From contig NC_092872.1 of the NCBI RefSeq assembly GCF_028372415.1, positions 394,720,853 through 394,784,852 of the forward strand: DNA of 64,000 nucleotides. The letters run 5' to 3'. The notes under the pieces were generated by a model that was not told the DNA's origin, did no database searches, and saw only the letters and a list, made by a program, of their open reading frames with translations. A program made the translations under genes and the position numbers. Shown here piece by piece: positions 11,398 to 21,656 of this stretch. Position 1 is the first letter of the stretch, and every line of letters starts with the position of its first letter. Origin of the DNA: Notamacropus eugenii (lineage: Eukaryota > Chordata > Mammalia > Diprotodontia > Macropodidae).

Positions 11398-12579
11398 TTA
11401 TGATTCTCTGGAGACCTGCATTTGAAGATCAAATTGTCTATTGAGTTCTGGTGTTTTGGTCAGGAAGCTCTGGAAATCCCTTATTTCGTTGAATGACTTT
11501 CTCCTTGCCTGAAATGTTATGCTGAACTTTGCTAGGTAGTTGATCCTTGGTTGAAGTCCCATCTCCTTTGCCTTACGGAATATTGGGTTCCAATTCTTTC
11601 GATCTTTTAGTGTAGAAGCTGCAAGGTCCTGTGTGATCCTGACTGTGTGTCCTTGATATTTGAATTGTTTCTTTCTGGCTGCTTGTAGTATTTTCTCCTT
11701 CACTTGATAGCTCTGGAATTTGGCAACTATATTTCTTGGGGTTTTGAGTTTGGGATCCCTTTCGGGAGGGGAACGGTGGATTCTTTCGATGACTATTTTG
11801 CCCTCTGAGTCTAGTACTTCTGGACAGTTTTCCTTGATGATTTCCTGGAAGATATTGTCCAGACTCTTTTCTTCATCATGGGTTTCTGGCAGGCCAATAA
11901 TTCTTAGATTTTCTCTCCTGGATCTATTTTCCAGGTCAGTTGTTTTTCCAATTAAATATTTTACATTTTCTTCTATCTTTTCATTCTTTAGATTTTGTTT
12001 GACTGATTCTTGTTGCCTCATTGAGTCATTAGTTTCTACTTGCCCAATTCTAATCTTCATCGTAGTGTTTTCTTCAGTTAGCTTTTCCATCTCCTTTTCC
12101 ATCTGACCAATTTTTCCCTTTAAGGAGCTATTTTCTCCATTTAATTTTTGTACTTCTTTTTCCATTCGACCAATTTTCCCAGTTAGGTTTTGGGTTTCTT
12201 TTTCCATCTGATCTATTTTCCCAATTAGGTTTTGGGTTTCCTTTTCCATTTGATTAGCTCTTCCTTTTAGGGAATTATTCTCTCCAGTTAGTTTTTGAAC
12301 TTCCTTTTCCATTTCTTCAATTTTCTTTTTCAGGGTGCTGTTCTCATCAGTGAATTCTTTTTTTATAGTTTTAAAATCATTGGCCAGTTTTTCTTTTATA
12401 TCCTTCTTCAGACGTTCCAAGTAATCTAGTTGTGCTTGCGAGAAATTCATAGTCCCATCTGAGGTTTCAGATGGAAGTACAGTCTCAGCTCTAACCTCTT
12501 TGGTGTTTGTGTTTTGGTCCTTATCCCCATAGAAAGATTCTATGGTTTTTTCACTTTTCGTCTGCTTTTTCCGATTCAT
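11398..12579 (-). CDS. L1 ORF1 protein, intact
   Basis: A 393-residue RNA-binding chaperone that forms trimers and coats L1 RNA in the cytoplasmic ribonucleoprotein. Residues 1-45 are a polar N-terminus (MNRKKQTKSEKTIESFYGDK). About 50-185 are a long coiled coil built from MEKE-headed units of 14 or 21 residues. About 215-310 are the RRM-like domain (NLRIIGLPE, IHRSPPERD, RNIVAKF). About 310-393 are the C-terminal domain (KYQGHTVRITQDLA, PIFRKAKEMGLQPRI, AKFSITFQ). The frame is uninterrupted, so protein could be made if the element were transcribed. The ATG at 12579 is the natural start, because the upstream 5'UTR has no conserved extension. Length is somewhat above the human protein (338), due to the coiled coil. 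Confidence 0.95.
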   Translation of the reverse strand: MNRKKQTKSEKTIESFYGDKDQNTNTKEVRAETVLPSETSDGTMNFSQAQLDYLERLKKDIKEKLANDFKTIKKEFTDENSTLKKKIEEMEKEVQKLTGENNSLKGRANQMEKETQNLIGKIDQMEKETQNLTGKIGRMEKEVQKLNGENSSLKGKIGQMEKEMEKLTEENTTMKIRIGQVETNDSMRQQESVKQNLKNEKIEENVKYLIGKTTDLENRSRRENLRIIGLPETHDEEKSLDNIFQEIIKENCPEVLDSEGKIVIERIHRSPPERDPKLKTPRNIVAKFQSYQVKEKILQAARKKQFKYQGHTVRITQDLAASTLKDRKNWNPIFRKAKEMGLQPRINYLAKFSITFQARRKSFNEIRDFQSFLTKTPELNRQFDLQMQVSRES

Positions 12580-13541
12580 GATGTTGGCTGAGTGTTGTAG
12601 CTTTTGGTTCTTTCAGCCAGAAGGCACAGATCTTTAAGTTGAGCTGATGTGTGTCTAGGCTAAAAGCAGGCTTTTGTTTTTTGTTTCCCTGATCAACCCT
12701 GGGCTTAGCTTTTTAGGTGTGTGGGAGGGGTGGTCTGGTCTCAGGATATCTCCTCAGCTGACTTGAGGCAAAGACAAGGTTAGGGTATGATGATCCCAGC
12801 TTCCCTATTGTCTTCCCTTTTCCCCTGGAGGGCTGGGGCACGCCTAGAAGCTAATGAGTGTTCCCGCCCCTCCTGGGGCTCGTCTCCCAGCTCTGAGGCT
12901 TGCCTGGGTCTCAGTGCGAATTTTCTCTGCCCTGAGTCGTCTGTCCCTCCAGCCGTCTCTGCCACGGTAGGAAGAATCCCCCTTTGCCCCTTTTCCAGCC
13001 TCTGGTGTTATGAGACCACCCGCCCCCTTCTGCTGTTCCCCCTGATCCAGGATTAATCTGGGGAAGAATTTTATGGTTCCCTCATGGTCATCAGGGGGGA
13101 GGAGAGAGCACTTAATGATCACTCTGCCATCCCAGTTCCTGGAAGTTCAAGTAGTGACCCACCGAAGTCCGTCTTCAGGCTGAAGATTTCAAGGGCTGCT
13201 GCGCTGATGTCTGGCACTCAGCGGCTCTCACCGGCTCGGCCTGGCTTATCTCCTGCTTCGCTGGTCTCGCCCGCCACTCTCGGGCTCCTCTGGTCCCCTC
13301 CGCCCTGCCGCGCTGACCGCGCTGCGCTGTGCGCCGGGGTCTTACCCCCGCGGAACAGATCCTTCCCGTGGACCCTCCGGTCCAGCCTGGGCTCCGAATC
13401 CGTCAAAGTCCGTCACCCACTGGATTCTACACCTCCAAAGTCTGGTCAGACTCTCCCCCCAGAGATATCCAGAGGAGTTTTTCCAGGAGCTTAGGTGAGT
13501 CGTTGCTTTCACTCCGCCATCTTGGCTCCGCCCCCCCCCCC
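12580..13541 (-). promoter_or_regulatory. L1 5'UTR / internal promoter
   Basis: About 960 bases, GC- and CpG-rich compared with the surrounding DNA (densest at 13090-13420), consistent with the internal RNA polymerase II promoter of L1. The element begins with a run of 11 G (C on +, 13531-13541), then CGGAGCCAAGATGGCGGAG, the classic L1 start with a YY1-type site. Confidence 0.85.
13516..13524 (-). promoter_or_regulatory. YY1-type site at L1 5' end
   Basis: CAAGATGGC on the minus strand, about 18 bases from the element's first base. In human L1 a YY1 site at the same place positions transcription start; the role here is inferred. Confidence 0.75.
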
Positions 13542-13556
13542 GTAATAATCAATTTC
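13542..13556. repeat. Target-site duplication, 5' flank of L1
   Basis: Identical 15-base partner of 6555-6569. Confidence 0.95.
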
Positions 13557-13880
13557 AAAGGCCAAAGCTCCACAATACAGAAATACAAAAATAAAGCTAA
13601 AAGACAATCGTTTTTGTTTTGTTTTTTAATATAATTTATTTATTTTCAGTTTTCAACATTCACTTCCACAAAATTGTGAATTCCAAATTTTCTCTCCATC
13701 TCTCCCCTCCCTTCACCCCAGGACAGCACCCATCCCAATCACCTGTTTTTCCAGTCTGCCCTTTCTTCTATAAACCTCGCCCTTCTCTCATCTCCCTCCT
13801 CTCTATTTTACTGTAGGGCAAGATGGATTTCTACACCCCATTGCCTGTACAACTTATTTCCCAGTTGCATGCAAAAAGAG

Positions 13881-14030
13881 TTTTTTTTTTTAAAATTTAA
13901 TTTTATTATTATTATTTTTTAATGTTTTAAAAGCACTGCCATAAAATCAAGATTTCATCCCCCCCACACCTACCCCCCACTACCCTCCTCCCTCCCTACC
14001 ACAGCATACAATTCTGTATAGGTTCTACAT
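13881..14030 (-). mobile_element. Nested 5'-truncated L1 (3'UTR only)
   Basis: A 150-base insertion matching the 3' end of the young L1 (CACTGCCATA, then C-runs, then GCATACAATTCTGTATAG). It sits inside the HAL1-like element. Flanks CAAAAAGAGTTTT (13872-13884) and CAAAAACAGTTTT (14031-14043) look like a target-site duplication with one mismatch. Confidence 0.8.
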
Positions 14031-14617
14031 CAAAAACAGTTTTTAACATTCAATTTTAAAGCTTTGAGTTCCTCTCTCTCTCCCTTCCTCTGTCCCTACT
14101 CATCCTCATTGAGGCAGCAAGCAATTTGATATAGGTCATACATGCACAACCATGCAATTCCACAGCAATCATGTTGGGAAAGACTAACCATATTTCCATC
14201 TATTCTGTTCTTCCCTCCATTTACTCCATTCTTTCCCTTGACCTGTCCCCCCACAGTACTGTTTAATTGTGATTTTCCCTTCACTCACTCTGCTGTCCCT
14301 TCTATTAGTCTCCCTCTGCTATCCCCTTCACCCCACCTTCCTGCAGGTTAAGATAGATTTCCACACCCAATTGAATGTATGTCATTCCCTCCGTAAGCCA
14401 AATCCCATAAGAGTAAAGCTAACTTATTACCTTTCACCTCCTCCATTATTCCCCTCCATTGTAAAAGCTCTTTCTTGCCTGTTTTATGTGATATGATTTG
14501 CTACATTGTACCTCTCCCTTTCTCTTTCTCCCAGTACATTTCTCTCAACACTTAATTTTACTTTTTAGGTATCCTCCCTTCATATTCAGATCACCCTGTG
14601 TCCTCTGTCTCTCTCTC

Positions 14618-14722
14618 TCCACATGCATACATATACACATATATGTAAATATACATACACATATACCTACATATATAATATACACACATATACACGCATA
14701 CACACATACACACATATTTCTT
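14618..14722. repeat. Imperfect (CATA/CACA)n microsatellite
   Basis: ATACATAT and ACACATA units inside the older L1. Confidence 0.85.
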
Positions 14723-16829
14723 CTAACTGCTCTAATATTGAGAAAGGTCTCATGAATTACAAATATCATCTTTCCATGTAGAAATATAAACAGTTCAATT
14801 TTAATTAGTTCCTTAAGTTTTTTCTTTCCTGTTTACCTTTTCATGTTTCTCTTGATTCTTGTATTTAAAAGTCAAATTTTCTATTCAGCGGTCTTTTCAG
14901 CAAGAATGCGTGGAAGTCCTCTATTTCATTGAAATTTCATTGAAATTTCATTGAAATTCCATTTTTTTCCCCTGAAGTAGTATACTCAGTTTTGCTGGGT
15001 AGATGATTCTTGGTTTTTATACTATCTCATTAGACCTCTAAAATATCATATCCCAAGCCCTTTGATCCCTTAGTGTAAAAGCTACTAAATTCTGTGTTAT
15101 CCTGATTGTGTTCCCACAATACTTAAATTGTTTCTTTCTGGCTGCTTATAATATTTTCTCCTTGACCTGGGAATTCTGAAATTTGGCTGTGATACTCCTA
15201 GTTTTCCTTTTGGGATCTCTTTCAGGAGTGATTGGAGGATTCTTTCCATTTCTATTTTATCTTCTGGTTCCAAAATATCAGGACAGTTTTCCTTGATTAT
15301 TTCTTGAAAGATGATGTCTGGGCTCTTTTTTCTCTTTTTTGATTATGGTTTTCAAGTAGACCAGTAATTTAATTTTAAAATTTTCTCTCCTGCATCTATT
15401 TTCCAGGTCAATTGTTTTTCCAATGAGATATTTCACATTGTCTTCTTCTTTTATTTCTTTTGGTTTTGTTTTATGATTTCTTGATTTCTGATAAAGTTAT
15501 TAGCTTCCATTTGCGCCATTCTAATTTTTAAGGAAGTATCTTCTTTATTGAGCTTTTGAACTTATTTTTCCATTGCCCCCATTCTACTTTTCAAGGCATT
15601 CTTCTCCTCTGCCATTTTGGACTTCTTTTCCCATTTGGATTAGACTATAAAGGTTTGCTTTTATTTTTCACTACCTTTTTTTTTTTGTTTGTTTCTTGCA
15701 TCCCCCTTATTTCTCTTCTCAATTTTCCCTCTACTTTTGTTATTTGATTTTCAAAATCCTTTTTGAGCTCTTCCTTAGACTAAGATAATTTTCATATTTT
15801 TCTTGGAGGCTTTGGATGTAGGACTCCTGACCTTCCTATGTTCCTTTTGTTGTATACTTTGATCTTCCTCATAAGAAAATGCCTTTCTACCAAGAAAGTA
15901 ACCTTCTATAGTCTTATTATTTCCCCCTTTTGGACATTTCCCCAGCCAATTACTTGACTTTTGAGCTCTTTGTTAAGTGGAGGGTGTGCTGCCCCAGATT
16001 TCAGGGGGTTTGTGCAGCTGTTTTCAAAGATATCTCTAGGGACCTGTAAGTTCTCAGTTCCTCCAAAATGGTATGATCAAATAAGAGGTGTTTCCTCCTC
16101 TCCTGGACTACACTCTGGTCTGTGAGCAACCAAAAGTACTCTTTTCTGTCCCGTAACTGTGAGTAGGATTCCTCCTACTCTGCCACCAGCTGTCACCAGC
16201 TCTGCCATGCCAGGGCTCCTCCTTACCACAGTCCCATCACCCAGGACTGAAACCCAGATCAACTTGTCAATTTCTACACTGTAACTTCCACCATCTTAGA
16301 ACTGGGACTGGGAGTGGGACTGGATCATATTCCTCTCTCACCCAGGTGAAAGAGCTTTTACACTGACCTTTGAAGCTATCTTTGGATTTTATGGGTTGAA
16401 AAGCCAGGAAACCACTATAGCTGCCTGTAATTCAGTGCCCTGAGGTCTGTTCCCATCCCATCTGTCCTGGCATGGCCCATGTTGGGCTGCTCCACTCCGA
16501 GCCTGGTTCAATAGATCCTTCCTGTCAGCCTTCTAGATTGTCTTTGGCTGGAAATCTGTATCACTCTGTCATTTTGTGGCTTCTGGTTCTAGAAATTGTT
16601 TAGGGTCATTTATTACAGGTATTTTGAGGGGTTTGAGGGGAGAGCTCAGGCAGGTCCCTGTTTCAACTCTGCCATTTTGGCTCTACTCTTTCTTTTGTTT
16701 TTTTAAATGAGCTTTCCAACTAACGGGATACAATATCTGCACATATCAAGAAACATACTAACCAGGTAGAAATAAACAGAAATACATATTCAATGGAGTG
16801 CATATACAGACTCACAGCATATTCATCAA

Positions 16830-16975
16830 GACACCTCTACCCATGATTCAAGCCCACTCATTTGCAGATGAGGAAGTAGAGGCTAAAAGAGAGGAAATGG
16901 CTTGTACAAATATACAGAGTACTAGAACACAGGTTCAAGACTGAAACAAAAGTATTTTGATTCTTCCCAATATAG
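16830..16975 (-). mobile_element. MIR-type SINE fragment
   Basis: CATTTGCAGATGAGGAAGTAGAGG, shortened here to its core, followed by a degenerate copy of the complementary MIR core and GAACACAGGTTCAAGACTG. Confidence 0.6.
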
Positions 16976-17329
16976 GAAGTCACATACTAGTAATGCAATG
17001 AAAAGGTATAATAATTCTACATTACTCAACCTTCTCTCACTTTAATGTTCAGTCAAACTGTTATTTTTATTGTGTCATATATTTGACACTTCATCTCTTG
17101 TCTCTATTTAATTATAGTGACTTGTCCCTAGCCCATGTCTAGAATAAATTCCCATTTCATCTCTACGTAAAATCCTTTGTTTCCTCTGTAAATGGTTAAA
17201 TGTATATGTATATAGAAAAAAATAAAAGTAGGTTTTAGCAAGAATGTCACTATCAGCTCACACAGCATTTCAGAAAAGCTTCATGTAGAAGGCACTGTTC
17301 AAGCTAAATTTTGAAGAAACAATCATTCT
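16976..17329. other. Unassigned sequence
   Basis: No gene or clear repeat seen. Confidence 0.4.
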
Positions 17330-17645
17330 GAGACATAGACATATGTTTATATGTATGCATGTATAGATACACATGCATATATATTTACATACATATACAC
17401 ACATGTGCATATCTGCAAACACCTGCGTATACATATGTATATATGCATTAACATGTTTATATACATGTACATATGTGCAAGATACACACATATCTATGTG
17501 TGGATGTGTATATGTACATAATACACACACGTGTTATCTAGACATATGCACATGCATGTGCACATATATGTATATACAATATGTATATGTGTGCATATAT
17601 ACACATACACACGTGTGTATGTGCAGTTGAAGAAATTATATTCTA
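17330..17645. repeat. Imperfect ACATAT/TGTATA repeat tract
   Basis: About 300 bases of drifting ACATAT, GCATGT and ACACAC units. The open frames here on both strands are products of the repeat. Confidence 0.9.
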
Positions 17646-17717
17646 TATATGGGAGACTGTCAGTATAAAGGAATGGGGATGATAAATTAATTTTACTATA
17701 TATATGCATATACTAAA

Positions 17718-17719
<2 letters not shown>

Positions 17720-17778
<59 letters not shown>
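17720..17778. repeat. (TA)n(CA)n microsatellite
   Basis: About 24 TA units followed by five CA units. Confidence 0.95.
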
Positions 17779-18615
17779 AAAGTAATAAGGCCATTTTGAC
17801 TGGACTGTTGAGTATATGAAAGAGAGTACTATTTTTTGTTTGTTTCTAGTTCTGTTTTATTACTTACCATCAGAGTCTCTCTTTAATTAGGGTTTGGTGT
17901 TAGCACAGGGAGAATATCAAAGGACAGACATTCCATGCCAATTCAATTGTCCCAAGAGAATAAAAAGTAAAGTATGCTGCAATGAAAACTTCTTCTAATA
18001 TCTTGGCCTTAGAGTTTCCTCCCTTTCTTGGCACCAAGTTCCCATTTGTCTTTCATCAACCCATAACTGGAACAAAAGTGTAAATGTCTCATGGGTTCCA
18101 CAAAAACAAGTCTTTTGATTGGTTTTCTGCCAAACAACACATGCCCAAGAGTCTAGTATGAAATGTGGGCTCAGTCTGGGACTTTGTGCAATGGAGAGCA
18201 GCTTCCCAAAGACACTTTGCAAGGTTGCAGTTGAGAGGCCAAGGAGCAGGAAAACATTTTGCACACAAGCCCAGAGAAAGATCATAAGTGCCAAATAGAA
18301 TCCTTGCCCAGGATAAAAAGCCTCTTAAGAGTTTCCCTTTCAAATAGTCCACTCCCATGTTCTCCCTGGTAAGGATCTCTACCACCTCTCCAGGTGGGTC
18401 TCTTTTCACTTGCTCCTCCTTATGATTGGCAGATGGGAAGAAGAAGGCTTGTTTTCACCAATATTCTCAGTTCATTTTATTGCTTGTGCATGTAATCCCA
18501 GCCAGCAGGGAAAAGGAGGAGTAGAATCTGTATGAAGTCACTTTGAAATGTTTGTTCCTTGAAACATGAGTTTAATACAATTTTGCTTGTTTAATATAAT
18601 TTAAAACAATATGGT
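17779..18615. other. Unassigned segment with two overlapping minus-strand open frames
   Basis: Minus-strand frames of 106 (18409-18089) and 99 codons (18294-17995) overlap in different phases. The segment is less AT-rich than its neighbours. I do not recognise either translation. It could be an old retrocopy, part of an LTR or unique DNA. No intron, promoter or poly-A evidence was found. Confidence 0.35.
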
Positions 18616-18631
18616 AATAATAATTGCTAGC
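18616..18631. repeat. Target-site duplication, left
   Basis: AATAATAATTGCTAGC, 15 of 16 identical to 19388-19403. Confidence 0.75.
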
Positions 18632-19387
18632 CTGTGAGCTGATTCAACCATTCTGGAGAACAATTTAGAACTATGCTCAAAAGGCTACAAAAATGTGCAT
18701 TGCCCTTTGACTCAGCAATACCTCTTCTAGGACTGTATCCCAAAGAGATCATAAAAATGGGAAAAGGTCCCACATGTACAAATATATTTAGAGTAGCTCT
18801 CTTTGTGGTGGCAAAGAACTGGAAATTGAGGGGATGCCCATGAATTGGGGAATGGCTGAACAAGTTGTGGTATATGAATGTAATGGAACACTATTGTGCT
18901 ATAAGAAATGATGAGCAGGAAAACTTCAGAGAGGCCTGGAAAGACTTATATGAACTGATGCTGAGTGAAAGGAGCAGAACCAGGAGAACACTGTGCACAG
19001 TATCAGCCACAGTGTGCAAGGACTGTTTCCATTAGACCTAGCACTTCACAGCAACACAAGGACCTAAAACATTTCCAAAAGACTCTTAAGGCAAAAATGT
19101 CATCCATACCCAGAGAAAGAACTTTAGAATCAGAATGCAGAATGAAGCAGAATATTTTCTCTTTTGTTAAATTTGGTTTTGATTTGATTTTTTCTCATGG
19201 TTTTTCCCATTCCTTTTGCTTCTTCTGTGCACCATGACTAATGTGAAAATGTGGTTAATAACAATGAATGTGTAGAACCCATATAAGAGTACATATCTTC
19301 TTGAGGAGGGTGGGGGAGGGAGGGGCAGAAAAACCTAAGACTTATGGAAGTGATTGTAGAAAACTGAAAAAAAATTAATTAAAATAT
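18632..19387 (+). mobile_element. 5'-truncated L1 (ORF2 end and 3'UTR)
   Basis: Starts within the C-terminal ORF2 region just after the HCWW segment. It carries ACCATTCTGGAGAACAATTT, CCTTTGACTCAGCAATA, ATCATAAAAATGGGAAAAGG and ATGCTGAGTGAAAGGAGCAG, parallel to 56925-57250, then a 3'UTR with G-runs at 19308-19325 and an A-rich end. ORF2 is degraded, so this copy is older than the one at 56.4 kb. A near-perfect duplication flanks it. Confidence 0.9.
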
Positions 19388-19640
19388 AATAATAATAGCT
19401 AGCATTTATATATCACCTATTGTGTGCCAGACACTGTGCTAAGTGCTTTACAATTATCATGACATTTGAACCTCATAACAATCCTGAAAGGTAGTTGCTA
19501 TTATTATCCCTACTTTACAAATGAGGAAACTGAGGCAAACTGATTCAGTGACCTGACCAAGGTCACACAGATAGTGTCTGAGGCTGGACTGAACTCCAGG
19601 CCCCATACTCTCTGTCCACTGCACCCCCTGGCTGCCTTAA
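19388..19640 (-). mobile_element. CORE-SINE (MIR/THER-type)
   Basis: Reverse orientation: GTGCCAGACACTGTGCTAAG, ATGAGGAAACTGAGGCAAAC, GGTCACACAG, and a tRNA-like head near 19615-19640. The L1 at 18632 inserted at its 3' edge, so part of this SINE's end (19388-19403) is duplicated on the far side of that L1. Confidence 0.85.
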
Positions 19641-20115
19641 GTCATTAGCTCTGTAATTACTGCTAAGACTTCTCAAGCTCACTCAGTAACTCTTTGAGAC
19701 ACAGAATCCTGTGCCCTGATCCATAAAAGTACCTCTGCCCATTTCCATGATGACCTTTTCCAATATTGTCATTGGTCTCTCCAGTTTGTCTACCAGGGAA
19801 GAAGTCCTTTAGGAATTCCTTGGTAAATGGTGTTGAGGATGTGCTTATTTATGATCAGTGCATTCACTCTTGGGGGAAGGGGAGGAAGAATCAATGGAAG
19901 AAAGGTGGAGAGTGAACCAAATCCACCTGCCTCTGGGAAGAACACACAGGAGAACTATAACACAGATTCAGAATAATATGCAGGAGAGATGAAATCAAGG
20001 GCCCAGGTTGGGTGAGCAGCTGTCAATGGAAGTCAAGAACAACCATCCAAGTCTTTCTTTCCTCCTTCTGGCTCCAGTTTCAATTATTGCACCAAATCAC
20101 CATGTCAGGTAGGTG
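19641..20115 (-). other. Probable 3'UTR remnant of the SH3BP2 retrocopy
   Basis: Continuous with the retrocopy stop codon, and not recognised as any repeat. No poly-T (poly-A on minus) is left at its outer end, so the original 3' end is unknown. Confidence 0.4.
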
Positions 20116-21618
20116 TCAACTAGTCCCTGAATAGCCATAGGGATGCTGAAGAAGGAGGCTCTTGTGCCTAGGCAGGATATGAGTGTAATAGTGCTCAACT
20201 AGGCTTCTGATGCTCACAAACAAAAGCTCTCCCTCAAGGTAAAATCTAGAGTCCTTTTCAAAGATCTGGTAGTTTCTCACTTTGTTAAAGGCTTCATCTC
20301 AAATAACTAAAACCTTTCCCGTCTTTGAAGAAGTCCTAATACAGTAGAGTCAATCTTGCAACTGTCCCCTAGGATCAGTGGCTTTAAATAAGTTTTTTAC
20401 TTCATAGGATTCAGTGGTGTTGACAAAGATGGAATTAGGCAGTGGCAGCTTTTCACTGTCTTCTGCTGAAGTCTCTCAGCTGGTATCTAACTTAGTTGAG
20501 AATTAAGGTTTCTCAAGGGAAAAGCTTCTGAAATTCTGCCCATCTGGTAGCGATCTCTGTAGTTGGGGCAGTGGAGATTTTTCAGTTCTGGGGTTCAGTT
20601 TAAGTAGGGGGTGTTTAGGTGCCAAGAATGGTGGTCTGGGTGACACACAGGGCGCAAACAGTTCAGGTTTGATAGCTTCTTTCACAGGCTGTAACTCTCC
20701 CACCTTTATCAGTTTGTACTTGTCGACTGGGATTGGAGGGAGCTCAGCCAGAGGTGATCCTTGAAGTGATCTTCAAGGAGACAGATGGATAGATTTTAAC
20801 TTGTTGCAGCTTTTGGAGGTATTCACAAGATGACTGACAGACATAACCTCCAGAGAAGCTGGTTTTCTGAAGTTGGGCATAGGAGATAGGTTTTCCAGGG
20901 TTGGATCCCTCTGTCTCCTACTGGGAGAGGACACTTTCAGATTAGCTTCTGAACTCCAAGAAGAAAGAAATCTTTTCAGGTCATCAGGATTGATTTCTGG
21001 CAGGTGATTTCTGGTGCCTAAGGATAGAGAGGTGTGGAGCATTTGCTAAAAAAGGAGTGTGGCTGCTGTGTTTCTGTGTGGGCCTGTTTTCTTGGAGTGG
21101 GCATAGGAGGTGGGAGGATAAATTGGTGGGTGAAACATGGTATATTCAACTTTCACAGAGTCTGGTGTCTCTGGCTCCATGTAGGGGTCATAGTCATCAT
21201 TATGTTCATAGTGTTCATTGTCAGTGGGATACGGAGATAAACTGATATCAAGGAGACATTCCACAGAGCCATAGAATCTATGAGTCAGAAATCCGAGCTG
21301 CTGAAATTTAATGATGACTCTTTCTTCTGGTGGTAGTGTCCTATTTCTTTCCTTAGCAGGGCCATCCACCTCTTTTTTTCATCTTTAGAGGAGACTGAAA
21401 AGAACCAAGTTAGGTGCTTCTTGCCGCTATGAACGACCTTGATCGGAAAGACGTTGTTTGATATCGTGTCTTCAACTGCTTGCATTCCCTGATTATAGCC
21501 ACTCAGGGAGAGCGCTGCCTGGGGAGATGCTGGTGTACTACTCTTAAAGTAATAAATACATCTCTTGTGGATAATCACAAATCGCAATCGTCATTTTTAG
21601 CAACTGCAGCTGGATACC

Positions 21619-21656
<38 letters not shown>

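Larger units (their letters stand above)
6570..13541 (-). mobile_element. Near full-length L1 LINE
   Basis: About 6.97 kb, in reverse orientation: 5'UTR (13541-12580), ORF1 (12579-11398), a long spacer (11397-10872), ORF2 (10871-6980), 3'UTR and A-rich tail. A perfect 15-bp target-site duplication, an intact ORF1 and only two inactivating lesions in ORF2 point to a recent insertion. The A-rich tail contains AAAATT-type units. ORF2 resembles the mammalian L1 ORF2 along its whole length. The element is not autonomous as written because ORF2 is broken. Confidence 0.97.
13611..16690 (-). mobile_element. Older ORF1-only L1 (HAL1-like)
   Basis: Reads on the minus strand from a 5' end at about 16690 (GAGTAGAGCCAAAATGGCAG) through a 5'UTR (16690-about 15950), a decayed ORF1 (about 15950-14830) and a long purine-rich 3' region to A-rich sequence near 13611. 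ORF1 is recognised by parallels with 11400-12580: GTTTACCTTTT..TG, TTTCTTTCTGGCTGCTT, CTGCATCTATTTTCCAGGTCA and TTGTTTTTCCAAT. There is no ORF2 sequence between ORF1 and the 3' end, which is the arrangement of half-L1 (HAL1) elements. ORF1 has many frame breaks. A secondary deletion of ORF2 cannot be excluded, and no clean duplication was found. Confidence 0.7.

Noticed and set aside
12787..13122. Open frames of 89-92 codons on both strands of the L1 5'UTR
   Set aside because: The GC-rich sequence has few stop codons; no conserved motif. Only the longest antisense frames are mentioned as a finding.
13608..16705. T-rich flanks (GTTTTGTTTTTTAA / CTTTTGTTTTTTTAA) as a duplication for the HAL1-like element
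   Set aside because: Low-complexity match that could arise by chance; not listed as a target-site duplication.
17270..17709. Cys/Tyr/His-rich frames on both strands
   Set aside because: Products of the ACATAT/TGTATA repeat, not cysteine-rich peptides.
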